Position numbers and translations under genes: made by a program
Part shown: positions 1-11,680 of the stretch, piece by piece
Layout: each line of letters opens with the position of its first letter
Position numbering within the stretch: the first letter of the stretch is position 1
Source of the DNA: Zygaena filipendulae
Lineage: Eukaryota; Arthropoda; Insecta; Lepidoptera; Zygaenidae
Reading direction: 5' to 3'
Length of the DNA: 64,000 bases
Assembly (NCBI GenBank): GCA_907165275.2
Contig: OU015666.1
Coordinates: 4,928,001 to 4,992,000 of the forward strand
The notes under the pieces: generated by a model
Seen by the model: the letters and a program-made list of their open reading frames with translations, nothing else
Told to the model about the DNA's origin: nothing
Databases searched by the model: none

Positions 1-61
1 ACAGAGTGACACTCCGCGCGCCGAAATATTTCGACTGACAAGGTATGGCAGAGTTTCATTA

Positions 62-178
62 TAAATGTGTGCGTGTGACTGTGCATGTACACGCCGTGGC
101 AGAGTTTTGCCTGCATCAATTGTGATGTTAACAGCGCTCCGTCTTGACTTTTTATTTCGTCTGAGGAGCATACAACTA
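62..178 (+). repeat. dispersed repeat family, copy 1
   Basis: This stretch matches a second stretch at 28862-28975. Shared landmarks in the same order are GTGTGCGTGT, a GTGCATGTACACG-like run, GCGYTCCGTCTT, TTT-TTTCGTCTGAG. It has no coding potential and I do not recognise the family. The shared order of motifs shows it is a dispersed element or the remnant of one; the ends are not defined. Confidence 0.5.
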
Positions 179-1530
179 GACTAGTTTTCTCATTCAAGTT
201 GGCTTTGACTAATCAAATTATCATTTTTTATATTATAAGCAAGTTATAGCAATAACTGTATGAGCTACATTTTGTGGAATTTTGGATTTTAGATAAGCTA
301 AGGGGCTTAAGCAAAAATTACACATTTTATATACATAATTACGTAGGTTAAATAGGTTTCGAGTTATGAAGGGATCAAAATTAGCTCGAAATGGTTCGTG
401 TAATATTACACACAGCTGCTGCTTCGCAAGTTCCTTTTCCATGGAACTTGGCTTTGACACGCTCCCGCGTGTCTAGAATAATACCTATTATTAGGTTGAA
501 AAATAGTGCAACAACTCAGTAGAGATACAGACTAAACCTAAATGATGGGACAAAGTTTAGAAGAAAAAAAAACATTTATTTCGCAGTAAAGATTCAAATT
601 TTAGTTTTTTGCACACATATTTTTTTATACAATTTTCAAATTTCCCTATCACCTTGAATTTGAATTTTAGTCATTATAGAGTGCCAGGAAAATGTGCAAA
701 TTGTGATTTGTACTTACATTATTTTTAATTATATGGCAAACATATCAACGTATTTTCCAGATTATGGCTCGATACTCATCTCTTAGTTTCACGAATTACT
801 TAATGTTGGATGCATCCAATAACCGTTATGAACGCGCATAGCAGTCGTGTCAGTTGTCAGAAGCGTATTTGGTATCAAATTAGGTGTGCCAAGCTAGCTC
901 GCTTCGCGTCGACCTTATATACGTTATAATAGGATATTGTATTTGCATCACTATGAATTATGCATTTATCGCTGCGAGTTTGTACCCGTTAAAGTTGAAA
1001 AATATCTTGTATATAGGGCACCGATTTTATAGGTTTCTATCTACACTAATAAACCAAATTAAAAGATAAAATACACTTAATGGATACGTAATATAATATA
1101 TCTGTATCAAATCGTTTTTATCGTTAGCAAATTTTTTAAACAATAATTCAAGTAAACGACTTAGTATTATGACGTCTTAATTTTTATGTCTCATCAAAAA
1201 ATACAAAAATCAAACATACAAAGAACTTCTTTACCAAGTCGGAGAATCAAAGATAAACTATTCTTGATTAAACAGACATTAAACGCGAACCTTGCAGTTC
1301 CGCTCTGCTATCGGAGGCATTCGAACAACTAGACTTTGCTAGACAACTCTAAAATCAGTTGCAATTGTTTTAATTCTAAAAGTTAACAAACACCACTATA
1401 TAAAAAGTTTTACTCGAATAAAAGCTTTGTATTCTGTGCTGTCAATGTAGAGTTATTATATTTTAAGAGAAAAAAAAATCAGAATCTTCAGAATCTATAA
1501 AAAAATACTGTTAAATATTTTGCAATACAA

Positions 1531-1720
1531 TCCTTACTATTATAAAAGTGAAAGTGAGTTTGTTTGTTTGTTACACTTTCACGCCTCAACGGCTTAACCG
1601 ATCATTATGAAATTTTGTATACACGTTTTCGGGGGCACAGAGAAGGACATAGGGTACTTTTTATCACGGAATTCTTGCGGGAACTCCGAATATATCGCGG
1701 GTAAAACCGCGGGGAACAAA
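1531..1720 (+). mobile_element. non-autonomous Helitron, 5'-complete copy
   Basis: It starts with TC preceded by A, then a TACTATTATAAAAGTGAAAG-type leader, the body AACGGCTTAACCGATCATTATGA, and the GGGTAC/CGCGGG...CCGCGGGG hairpin region. The final CTAG is mutated away. The same family occurs complete at 49706-49904. Non-coding. Confidence 0.75.
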
Positions 1721-1809
1721 CATAAAATCGAAGTTTCTGTCTGTAATGTTGAGATGATAACTGCCTTCTATTGAGCATGAGGTTATTTGAATGCTAATAA
1801 AACATGAAT

Positions 1810-1945
1810 AATCATTTTTAAAACTTTGAAGGCCTGTCTGTTTAAGCTAATCTTTGGTTTGACTGAACGGCTTTCATGGAATTTGGCATATTATAATTAC
1901 GTGGAGTATAGTCAAGAAGTACATAACATAGGGTACTTTGATCCT
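1810..1945 (+). mobile_element. degenerate Helitron fragment
   Basis: GGCCTGTCTGTTTAAGC, ACTGAACGGCTTTCATGGAA and ACATAGGGTACTTTGATCC follow the order of the Helitron body seen at 1531 and 49706, but the copy has drifted and lost its 3' hairpin. Confidence 0.4.
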
Positions 1946-1964
1946 CAAAAATTGTAGCTAGAAC

Positions 1965-2008
1965 CATGGACCAATTAAACCAATTAATTATAGTTTAATT
2001 GGTCCATG
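1965..2008. repeat. perfect 16-bp inverted repeat (hairpin)
   Basis: Arm 1965-1980 (CATGGACCAATTAAAC) is the exact reverse complement of 1993-2008, with a 12-base AT loop. A CTAGAAC word flanks both sides. It could be the remnant of a tiny foldback element or a cruciform-forming site; no function can be assigned. Confidence 0.85.
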
Positions 2009-2524
2009 CTAGAACACAATATGGTAATCGCACAATAATGTTTAATTGTCATTTTCTTTGTCACGATAAAACGTGAAAAAAAGTTTATTAGAATTTTATC
2101 TCTACGTGCAAAATTTAATAACGCAGCCATTATAAATCCTCCGCCATTACAATATGGCAGCTGCAGTGAACTGTCAAAAAGCGCGGATGATGAATGTCTG
2201 CCGATAACACTACAATATTGCCGCAATGATTTGTGGTGTACTCGCCAATATAAAACGTAAACGTGTTGAAATAGATTTATGCATTATGATTCGCTCGTAA
2301 AATGACTATGATAATATGTTTTACCTGCAGGTATGACTATAGCCTGAGTTCATTGCTCATTTCAAGTTTTGTTCTATACTATTTCGAATACCTACACGTT
2401 ACCATCATAATATCATTGTTACGTAATAGGTAACGTGCTAGCGCTTTCACAGCGATGTTATATTGACAGCATCAGCACCGTTAATGTCACGCTGATTTAC
2501 AAGTACATAGTGTAGTTAGCGAAT

Positions 2525-2762
2525 ATGACTGGTACGGGTGTAGCGGATTCGATTCCCGGGTGAGGGTAAAAATTTAACATATGAATATATGTACATATTT
2601 TGTGTTTTTGTTTTTCTTTAGCTGGGTGTTTAATGTGGTATATAAGTATGTGAGTATTTACAACAAAAAAGTATATAAGCATAGTTAAGTACATATCAAA
2701 AGGTTTCTGGTGCCAATAGTAAATATGTACCTACAAGCCTGGCTTATTGTGCGATTGAGACC
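2525..2762 (+). mobile_element. SINE-like element, 5' part degenerate
   Basis: A tRNA B-box-like word (GGATTCGATTCCCGG, 2546-2560) is followed by GGGTAAAAATT. Further on come GCTGGGTGTTTAATG, AGTATATAAGCATAGTTAAG and a CAAGCCTGGCTTATTGTG tail. This order recalls tRNA-derived lepidopteran SINEs. The A-box half is not convincing, so the copy is truncated or mutated. Family assignment is from memory of the group, not a search. Confidence 0.5.
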
Positions 2763-4149
2763 GTAGCGTAGCGCTGTGTGATAATTTGCAAGGATAATTT
2801 ATTATATTATTATATTTATTAGATTTTAATAAAACTTTTAGTAACATTTGGTGTGAAAGCAGAAAAGGAGAGAGAACAAAAATGTAGATAAAATTAAAGT
2901 AAGGTTATATACCTAATGCATAGGTATAGAAGACTTTATTCTTCAATAGGCCTATATTGTGTTGTACACGTATACATATTCCTATACCTGTTCGTGTGAA
3001 AACTTCTAAAATCATTTAACTTATATATTGCAGACAACAAATGAGTTCCGTTTTGTTTCATTTCAATGTCTATAAGCGCTGCAGGAAGTCGAACAAAAAA
3101 CACAAATCTGAGAGCAGGTGATGTCACTTGAGTGACCTGTGAGGGGATTACATCTGTAAGCCTCGGCGAGGGCCGCCGCTTCAAAGCGAGGCTTACGGAC
3201 CTCCTCTTGGGTTTTTTAGCGTATTAAGTATACCTTTGTACTGATTTAGAAATAGTTGTAAGTATATTTGGTTTCTATACCGTTGATTCTGACAAGGTTT
3301 TCTCGTGAAATCAATTCGACGCTGAAATCAATAAAAAATATCACGAGGTGAAATAAGTATTTATTTTTACGAATAAGCATAATGATGGCTAACTTAGTAC
3401 CTATCCTTTTCTAAATGTCTACAATCAAGACAGCTTTTACAGTGTAATTCGGTAATCTACAAGAGAATTTTAAAAAACGAGCGGAATGCTTTCGTAATAA
3501 TATACTGGTGTTTAATCTTAAGTAGTAAATTAATAGTAAATACTAAATACACTCATTTTTTACAAACGTTTTACATAAACATTACGCAGTGTAGCTAAGT
3601 TCCCGTGTCTTTTTATTATTAAAAGTATATTAACTTCATTTAACTCAAAGTGGTTCATATTATCCTCGGCTACATACTTAACCTTGGGAAACTTAGAAGT
3701 ACTACAGGATATAATTTTAAAATAATTTCAGAATAATAATTTATTTTAAATATACTTTTCTACCGTGATTCCATTTTGTCCTACAATGCTCACGATCGTC
3801 CAGGGAAATCGCTCTGATTGCGCCACCTCGCTACTACAATAAACTTCATAGGGGAAAAAGTGCATTTCAAAATTGTCACATTGTTCTTTTTGTCCACCAG
3901 CAAAGCATTCACGTGATTGCGTTTTTGTACTTATGTACGGATGTTGCCCACTTTTGCAATTTTTGAGAACTTCATTGGTAATACTGACGTTCTCATAGAA
4001 TTTCGGTATTAAGTTGTCTTTATGTGAGCTTACAATTTATGCCCAACTGAAAAGGGAAAAGTTATAAAAATCTAACTTGATTCTATTCTGTAATTTTTTA
4101 CGTGTTTCACGTACAATATACAGATTAAGACAAAGGGCCAAAAACTCTA
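2763..4149. other. non-coding AT-rich stretch
   Basis: No gene is supported. It is AT-rich DNA except for the GC-richer hairpin listed at 3122-3196. Confidence 0.6.
3122..3196. repeat. GC-rich double hairpin, repeat tail
   Basis: GTCACTTGAGTGAC (3122-3135) is a near-perfect palindrome. GTAAGCCTCG at 3156-3165 pairs exactly with 3187-3196. The following CGGACCTCCTCTTGGGTTTT looks like the tail of a dispersed element, so this is probably the 3' end of a short interspersed repeat rather than a host regulatory hairpin. Confidence 0.55.
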
Positions 4150-4850
4150 ATACCGTGGCGACCCCTACGCCACACGTCACGAACTACGACGAAGCGACAA
4201 GTACTGACTATATGGAAGTCCTGAATCGCGCTAACGAAATTTTCACACTGCGCTGCATACGACCTCCATATCACCTCGCCCGGCGGAAAGCATCCCCTTC
4301 CTACGCCGCTCCGGCATGGTACGCACTGCCATGTGCGTCCCTGCTCGTGAGCCTGCAGTCACAGCAAGCCATGGCACTGCGTGCCGCTGCCGGAGCTCCT
4401 CGTTACGTGAGAAACTCCGTAATCCAGAGGGACCTGAGAGTCGAGCCGCTGGACGAGTTCGTCCAGCGGCTCACCTCTCGGATGTTCGAGCGGGCGGACG
4501 CGTCAGACCACGAGCCCACGCCCGTCCACCCGAGGGAAAGCGATACCCGCGCGAGCTTATCGCTCGCGATGACGAGCCAACGCAGCCCACCTAGCTTGGC
4601 TGACGGAGCACGCCGCCCTGACGGGCGGCGTCGGCTCCTCCCCGACGATCCACGCGGTCTCTAGACCGCCCCCCAGTTCCTATCCGTAGTGGCGGACAGC
4701 GTGGGATTGCCCACTGCAGGGGGCTCTACCCCGACGCAGACACCTCTACCGCCTCCCCTTGGCAGCAAGAGAAGGCCTACTGCAGCATCCCCTTTAGTGG
4801 CGGTCGAGCCATATCATCCATCCCGCTCCAAGTCTTTTCTACTTTAAAGT
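4150..4850 (+). mobile_element. LINE (non-LTR retrotransposon) 3' fragment
   Basis: The stretch is GC-rich against AT-rich surroundings. One open frame ending at a stop at 4664 reads like the C-terminal tail of Jockey/CR1-group reverse transcriptases. It contains SYAAPAWYAL, LQSQQAMALRAAAGAPRYVRN, then LRVEPLDEFVQRLTSRMFERA (about residues 75-140 of the frame); in this group the typical form is 'LQ..QN.ALR...GAPWYVRN..L..DL...T..EF...L..R.F'. The polymerase core with its catalytic Asp pair is absent. The rest up to about 4850 would be 3' UTR, with a CGCCGCCCTGACGGGCGGCG hairpin at 4610-4629. It is a 5'-truncated, dead-on-arrival copy. The first ~130 bases of the block are not clearly part of the protein. 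Confidence 0.75.
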
Positions 4851-6347
4851 CAAAAATAATATATTTACTTGTGTAAAACGCAGTACTAGCATAGTTTTCC
4901 ATTCGCGTTGTCGTCTGATTGACAGATTCGTGATGTTAAAACATGATCGCTTTCGGTCACATTATTTCTATCGTACCTATATACATAAAAATGAAAGTAT
5001 AAGTTAGACTACATTTCTTTTTAATAATGTTGACAATTTTGATGAAATTAGACAATATATATTTTTTGTTGCGTTGATGTCTTTTCCATTACTTACTTAT
5101 GAGATACTTTGACTAGTTGACTAGCTAAGAATTCTAATTTGATATTAAGTTTTTTTATAATTTTTGAACCAAGTTTTCATAAATAATAAATACTAAATAC
5201 TTTTTCCAACAAAATTGGACTCATATTTTCGCAAACACCTCTACAAGACCGTTGTGAAATTTAACGCATCATTAAATATTCATTCAAGATTTAAATTTCC
5301 CTAAACCTAAATCAAAGCTACCGTCCTTCTTACATATTACTAAAACTTTCTTTTATATTACAAAATAAGGTTCGTTTGTTGACGTAGCAACTTTGATAAA
5401 CTATAGCCAAAGATAACTTAGAGTAATAAAAAGAGTACTCATTACAAGCTGCGCGAGCATTAGCAGTAACAAATAAGTAAGACCGATACAAGTAGACTTT
5501 AATAATATATATACAAATATCTTGATTATAATCGTTTCAATAAGTTTTTTGTGTCTGTTCCAGTAACAACAAGAACACGACTAATATTTTTAGAAAAGGC
5601 AGGATCTCAATTTATCTGCTTTTATTTTAACATGCTTATATGTAACGCGATATCTCCGTTATAAGTTATGACTCATAACTCAGATGTGATTTGATTGTTA
5701 TACTTACTAATAATTAAATATTACTTAATATATATTTTCAAGGTAAAAATTAGTTTATCTATAAAAAAAAATTATTATGACACTAAATTGGTACAATAAT
5801 TTTACAGTTTACTTAAGAGTCTATGTTAAAAAATATTAGTTCTTAAAAGTCCCAGTCTTACTAAGATTAGGCATTTGGTTTTCGTGTACATGTTAATTAA
5901 ACGTATACCTACGTAAAATAAAACTCTAATTAAATTAAAAATGCGATTAACATAATATTATACATCTCCTCGATAGCAAAAAAATCTAGACTTGATTTAA
6001 CAAAAGGATACTGATATTTACTAAATACTGACTAAGCTCCAATTACTTCTTTAATTATCTTGATCTTAATGTTCTTGATTTTTATTTTTTGTTATATACC
6101 GTTGTAAGCGTAAGCAAACATCACTTTCTTTCGCCTGCAATCGTATTTTATTTGTACTGTATTTTATCGTTAAATATTTTTTCGAAATAGCCTCTTAACG
6201 CTGAAAACTTGCAATTTACGCACTATTTCAACTGAACCACGACCAATCAACCTAAGGAAGCGTATCGGTGCCGGTGTTGCTCAATCCGAGTGGATATTAA
6301 CTAGCAGCACACGCGTGTTTCCCACAAACAGACGAACACTTCCCAAC
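4851..6347. other. non-coding AT-rich stretch upstream of the secreted-protein gene
   Basis: No open frame of note. The last 100 bases (about 6250-6347) are less AT-rich and must hold the 5' UTR of the gene at 6348, but I see no clear TATA box at a fixed distance. Confidence 0.55.
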
Positions 6348-7592
6348 ATGAGCCTCAGTATTATTGTAAGTACATTAGTTAATTAAATATTTTATAAAAA
6401 CGAAAGAAAGTTATTGAAGTGGATACTTCTGTGATCGCATCTCGTGCGGCATGTTTCTTGCTACCACCTCCTTAACAGTGTTATAAAAAAATTAATATCG
6501 AAATTTCACCCAGTAAAAGTTAGACCTTTCACGATATGTACGTATATGAAATCGAATTGACCAGGTAAAATGTCAATGTAAGAATATAATACGATTGCTG
6601 TAGAGATGATGATACCGGACTACTCTGCACATTTAACTTTTTAACGAAGAATTAATTTGTGGTTCTAAATTATAATTATTTATTCATTCTTTTTATTATT
6701 CATAATTTTTTTTAGTTAAGTCTTTGTATCATAAAAAAATTATAAGTAAAAAATAACTCATATTGATTAGGTACAACATTTGTTATAGTTTGCAGTAGCA
6801 GTGACGATCAGTCAGCTGTGTGGGGCCAACCCAGTTCCAGAGCCTGATCCTCACCGCTCTACTCAGTAAGTAACTACCTACCTATACGTATTTAATTACT
6901 AACTGATTATCATACTCTTATCTTCTTCGATGATTATAAAGTATGATTTGATTTTCACTGGCAATAATAAGTTTACAAAATAAGTGAATTTCGTTAAACA
7001 CCTTAACAATTCATACATTAAACCGATAATAGGTTTCACATTGTCTTGTCTGTCATCGCTTGCTGCTATTTTTTTCTACTAGATTAAGAGTCTTAAAAAT
7101 CATTCGTTTTATTTTTTCTGTAAAAACATATACGTACTTTCACTGATAGAAAGCTTCAGTGATAGTTAAAGGATACTTTTTATCTCGCACCAAAAAATTC
7201 CACGGAAATACTTCATGCGGGTGAAACCGTGGGGAGAATAGCTTTAAATACGCTGAAACCATAACAAGGGCAATCCTTGAACCGTTAGAGCTGAACGCTA
7301 GGACTTGTTTGGAAAAAACATAATGTTTTACTACTATTTATAATATTTTTTCCAATGCAGCATCAAAATTCATTTGCCGTACGATGTGCACACGGTTCAT
7401 CACCACCACGTCGAGAAAGTGCCGGTCCTTCACGAGGTTCCGGTCATCAAAGAAGTACCAGTTTTAAAAGAAGTGCCGGTCATCAAACACGTGCCGTTTG
7501 TCAAGACCGTTCATGTGCCGATTGTGAAAACAATTGCCGTCGAAAAACCAATAATACTACACGACCATTTGAGTTATTCCAGCTGGCACTGA
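6348..7592 (+). CDS. small secreted cuticle-like V-P-V repeat protein, three exons
   Basis: Exons: 6348-6365, 6789-6865 and 7361-7592; donors are GTAAGT (6366) and GTAAGT (6866), acceptors TTATAG (6788) and AATGCAG (7360). Joined, they give 108 residues. Residues 1-19 form a signal peptide (MSLSIIFAVAVTISQLCGA, cleavage before NPVPEP). Then come a Pro-rich linker, a His cluster HTVHHHH at 42-48, and a repeat of V-P-V-(L/I)-(H/K)-E/H from 52 to about 87 (KVPVLHEVPVIKEVPVLKEV). The tail ends YSSWH. Small insect cuticle or extracellular-matrix proteins often have a very short first exon with most of the protein in the last exon, as here. No Rebers-Riddiford chitin-binding motif is visible, so the cuticle role is inference; another secreted His-rich protein is possible. 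The 6788 acceptor was chosen because the stronger-looking TTTGCAG at 6795 gives an in-frame stop. The 6789-6865 and 7361-7592 frames agree. It is probably nested, antisense, in the long semaphorin intron. Confidence 0.8.
7150..7240 (+). mobile_element. Helitron 3' fragment inside intron 2
   Basis: GGATACTTTTTATCTCG, TTCCACGGAAATACTTC and GCGGGTGAAACCGTGGGG follow the 3' half of the Helitron family. The terminal CTAG is changed to ATAGCTTT. It lies wholly in the second intron of the 108-residue secreted-protein gene. Confidence 0.65.
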
Positions 7593-7674
7593 TTATAATT
7601 AGTTTTTTTGCATCAGAGAGTTCTGAAATATGTACGAGTAAATACAACAATATTAGAAGCAAATAGTTTTTAAA

Positions 7675-7830
7675 TTTGTATGTTTGTAAATTTGAATGTA
7701 TGGGGTAATCTCTGGAACTATTGAACCAATTATAAAAATTCTTTAGCTACAGTATCACTGTCATATAGGATATTATAAAATCCAAAGGGAGTCTTGAAAT
7801 CCACGTGGTCAAAACCGCGGGGAAAGCTAG
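7675..7830 (+). mobile_element. degenerate Helitron copy ending in CTAG
   Basis: The copy starts just past the 3' end of the secreted-protein gene. The body is diverged (GAACTATTGAACCAATTATAAAA), but the end AAACCGCGGGGAAAGCTAG is clear. It may sit in or beside the 3' UTR. Confidence 0.6.
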
Positions 7831-8640
7831 CACTTTTTTATATAGACACGATATTTTAGACAGTTTACGATAATACCAAAGATTATTCTAATTCCATAGA
7901 GGCATCAGAGTAGGTACGTATATTTTTAAAGATTGTAAAATATATCAGTTTAGAGAGCGGTTTCCGATTAAAGTAAATAGACATTAATGAGATAAAAAGA
8001 CTCTATTATATATAAAATTGTAATAACGGTCGCGCTTGATTTTATATCTGTCATTATCACTCTCAACCTTTTCAATATACAGCAAAACTCCAATACCTAT
8101 GATATAACCTAAAATAAATGATCATCCAAAAATGAATGTTTCATGACAAATAACAGTTGATTTGCTTTCATTGCTATACAGTTCATTTTCATTCGATTAA
8201 TTCTTTTGTTCGCAATACACAACAATGATCACAACGCTTCGCGATAACATTCACAATATCGTGTACAAATTCTGACGTGTCAGTTAATTGCTTTATTTAA
8301 TTTTAAAAGTGTTATTCCATCACACAATTTGACATTATGAGTTTAGATGATTTATTTTAATTAATTATTATAGGTACATAAGCAAGCTATTGAACACGTA
8401 ATATATGGTACTACTGCAAATAAATCAAAAGTCAGAAGGTATATGAACTGGTTTTTAAAAATCCACGCTAGATTACGATACACGACGCTATAATCATTGC
8501 GTCCGAATCATTAATTCATTAAAATCATATTATCATAAAATACGTTTTTATTCTAAATAAAAAAAAAATGCCTTAAACCTTTAGGTATCAGAGGTCAAGC
8601 TAGATGAATAATATGATAATTAATTGTCTTTTATGGTAAA

Positions 8641-8699
8641 CTAGCTATTCTCCCCGGTTTCACCCGCGTAAATTTCAGGATTCCACGGAAACTCCTAGA
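8641..8699 (-). mobile_element. Helitron 3' end fragment
   Basis: CTAG at 8641-8644 preceded by A, then the CCGGTTTCACCCGCG hairpin and GATTCCACGGAAACTCC. Only the last ~60 bases of the element are left. Confidence 0.7.
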
Positions 8700-11010
8700 C
8701 ATTATACTTATTATCATAATCATCATCAAGCGTCAAAATACTAATTTAAATTACAATGACTAATATATAAGCCGATATTCAAATAAACGCGGATGGCCAC
8801 GGTTTTATACTAGGTATTTAAAAAGTATTATGAAATGAATGCTGTTAAGTCATTGTGTTCATATGAAGTCCAATTAACTTTCCAAATAAATATTTTCTTT
8901 GGCATAACGTTGGTTGCAGCTATTCAATTATTAACCCTAGTAGGTGGCCGTAGCACTGGGGCGTAAGCAAAATTTCATTATTAATGGAGTGAAATCATGC
9001 AATGGAACCCCGATGGAACACAAAATTGTTTCCGGTTCATTTCAGACTGAATGAAATTTTAAAACGGTACAATAAGCCGCACAACGTCACAGCCATATTG
9101 TGCATCATGGTAGCTTTCCTTTCAAAATCAAGTAAACAAGTACATTGTACATTAGGGACAAAAAGCATTCTTTATTATGTTGTAATATTTATACTTATCT
9201 AGATTGATAGTATAAATCACCAACACAAACTCCATAATCATATAAGATCAAAGGTCGATCGCCATAAAATCTGCCTAGAAGGAATCTATTCCAGGGGACA
9301 AAGTTTCACAGAATTTACGTAAGTACTGAGATGTTTCGAGTTTCTTGCCGCTTGTTGGTCGATGACAAAGTTTTGCAAGTTGTAAGTTCCTTCGAGAAGG
9401 AATCGCTGTGAATGACTAGTTGCTAGCTTAGCTGGCTGTCGACTAGTTTCACTATGATGATCAAAGACGATGTTCGCATTTGCTAGTCTTTAACAAAATT
9501 GTTTAATATGTAAGTGTGACCTCATATCTGTTTTAATGCTACATATCTTCGGACTAATCAAGAAAGAGAAGTACCTATTTGCAAAAAACTAAGTCCTGAA
9601 ACTGACTAGTTTTTGAAAATACATATCAAGGAAAATTACTGATAAACGAAAGGAAACAAATACCTGATTTTATTTTTCCATAAAAAACATATCCGTAATA
9701 ATAAAGAACTATTTATCGAAAAACAGAATGTTAAACAATCGAACATTTTAAATTCACTAAGCAATTTATTCCTTCCCCTTAATGTAGCGCTTATTAAACT
9801 TCATTTAATTTTAATGTTTAGTACAAAGAAGCCGTAGATGATAGAGAGCCATTTTCATCACCTCCAAGCTAAATACAATAGGGGAAACACTCGAAATCAT
9901 GCTTTGTAACCATGAAATTTGTGTCCATTATTCCGTGGCGGAACTCGAATAATCAAGGAAGAGATTAATTAGGCAGATTAGTTATCGTCTTTAAAAGATT
10001 ACGTTTACGTCATTGCAAGCAAACGAGAGGGGTTGGACTGTGCGGGGAGGATAGGGGGGCGGCGGAAGTGACGAAAGCACTCCATTCTTCGTTGCTTGAG
10101 GCCGGAAAGGGAGAGGGCTTGTAAGGCATAGGCCTTACAGACTAATGTAGGTTACTTACGACGCAATGGATACGGTATATGCTTTGGGTATATGGAAAAG
10201 AACACAAAGTAGGTTTTGTGAGGGATAATAGGTATGTATAAATATTCAGATACCAAGAAGTTTGCTTGAATTTGTTAAATCCTTCCGCAGTCTGCAGGTA
10301 TACTTTGTGTTATACGAGAAGATCGGGAAGTGTCTGATATAGATTTAGACATTAAGACATTTGCCTTGAAAACACTAATTAAATTTTGTGAACGTCTAAA
10401 AAAACCACCAAAATCTCTATCTCTCTCTCGACAATATGTTTCTCGTATTAAAAAACTTTAAAAATTTAAGGAAATCCCGGAATAGAATATATCCTTTGAG
10501 CTGATATAGAATATATTCTGTTTGCTAAATTTCATTCCACATTTCATAATATTCGAAGTATTTAACATTGTTAATCCTAAATTTTTGGTATAATGTGATA
10601 AATACCAAGATATTATAACACCTAGTAGGTTCCTGGTAGCAGTCTTCTTTGTACCTACCTAAGCCCTGCAAATTTACAAAACAATGTCCAAAATATATTA
10701 CTGACCACAGAGGCAATCATAGATACTTATATGAATTAAATGCTTTGATCAAAAATATTATACAAAACAGTTTGTAACTATAAGAACGCATAAATATAGA
10801 AACGCCTGATAATAATGAATCGATCGTATCTGAATTGCAGAAGTGGAAAGTCTTCAAGATATAAGGCGCTATAAAAGTAGGCTCCGCTGAAGGAATGGCC
10901 CAATTTGGCTTATTTTACTGCTATCTACCAACAGATAGCATCTCCCGAGAGTTATTAGTCTTCAACGAAATAGCTGGCGATTTTTCGTCTTTAAATTATT
11001 CCCCTTTTTT
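8700..11010. other. non-coding stretch
   Basis: No gene or clear repeat is supported. A G-rich patch (10030-10080) and a CT-rich microsatellite-like run (10408-10428) are the only compositional landmarks. Open frames here are short and random-looking. Confidence 0.5.
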
Positions 11011-11071
11011 CGTGGTTTGTTGCCTTCTCTAGAAAAAACGATCGTTTTTCTAGAGATGGCAACAAACCACG
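11011..11071. repeat. 61-bp near-perfect palindrome
   Basis: CGTGGTTTGTTGCC...TCTAGAAAAAACG at 11011-11040 mirrors 11043-11071, with one mismatch (TTCT versus ATCT) and one A-run length difference; the centre is AT. There is almost no loop, so it would extrude as a cruciform or give a hairpin RNA. It may be a minimal foldback element. Confidence 0.85.
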
Positions 11072-11177
11072 AGGTATATTTTCTAAAACAAAACTATATA
11101 ATAAGTCCATAATTAGAAAGGAAGAAGTAAGGAGTGTTTAAAGTCTGGTGGTTTACCACCGTCTCTCTATATAACAA

Positions 11178-11408
11178 CTAGCTGACCCTAGTGGTTTCAC
11201 TCGCGGTAAGTTTAGAGTTCCCATAAGAATTTTGGGATAAAATTACCCTTTGTCACACAGAACCACCGTAGTCTCCTATAAGTGAAAGAATTTTCAAAAT
11301 CGGTTCAGTTGATCCAGAGATTACCCCCTACAACTTCTCAAACTTACAAACTCACAATTGACAAACTCACAAGTCATAAACTTTACCTCTTTATAATATA
11401 AGTATAGA
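11178..11408 (-). mobile_element. non-autonomous Helitron, complete
   Basis: On the - strand it begins TCTATACTTATATTATAAAG, a typical Helitron 5' terminus preceded by A, and ends in CTAG followed by T. The 231-bp body has CTGAACCGATTTTGAAAATT and the GCGAGTGAAACCAC hairpin remnant. No Rep/helicase coding is present. Confidence 0.8.
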
Positions 11409-11488
11409 TTTAATCTTACATTTGGATGTAAAATGAAAAGTCAGTAATGACTCTGTGAATAAAATTGTGTCCATAGGCATATTAAGTA

Positions 11489-11680
11489 CTAGCTGTGCCC
11501 CGCGATTTCACGCACGTGAAACGTTTGTATATAAATAACTTTTTTGCCGATATTAGATTTAAATTAAACAAAGCCTATATTATGTAGTTTTAGGCTAAGC
11601 TTAATTTTACCTGTCAAAACCGCATGACAAACTTCAAGAGATGGTGGCTAAAGCTTTAATTTATTGCAAAAAGAATTTAT
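11489..11680 (-). mobile_element. Helitron, second body type (5' end unclear)
   Basis: The 3' end is CTAG at 11489-11492 with a GTGAAATCGCGGGGCAC-type hairpin. The body differs from the first family: it carries a tract with AGCCTATATTATGTAG and AGGCTAAGCTTAATTTTACC, shared with 12430-12530 and 59820-59900. This shows a distinct 5' module joined to the common 3' end. Confidence 0.65.

Noticed and set aside
2541..2565. Possible tRNA gene (B-box-like GGATTCGATTCCCGG)
   Set aside because: No cloverleaf or A-box could be drawn around it; the flanking sequence fits a SINE tail.
6795..6801. TTTGCAG as acceptor of intron 1 of the secreted-protein gene, implying a one-base frameshift pseudogene
   Set aside because: Using the TTATAG acceptor at 6788 keeps the frame open through both later exons and gives a good signal peptide, so the gene is intact.
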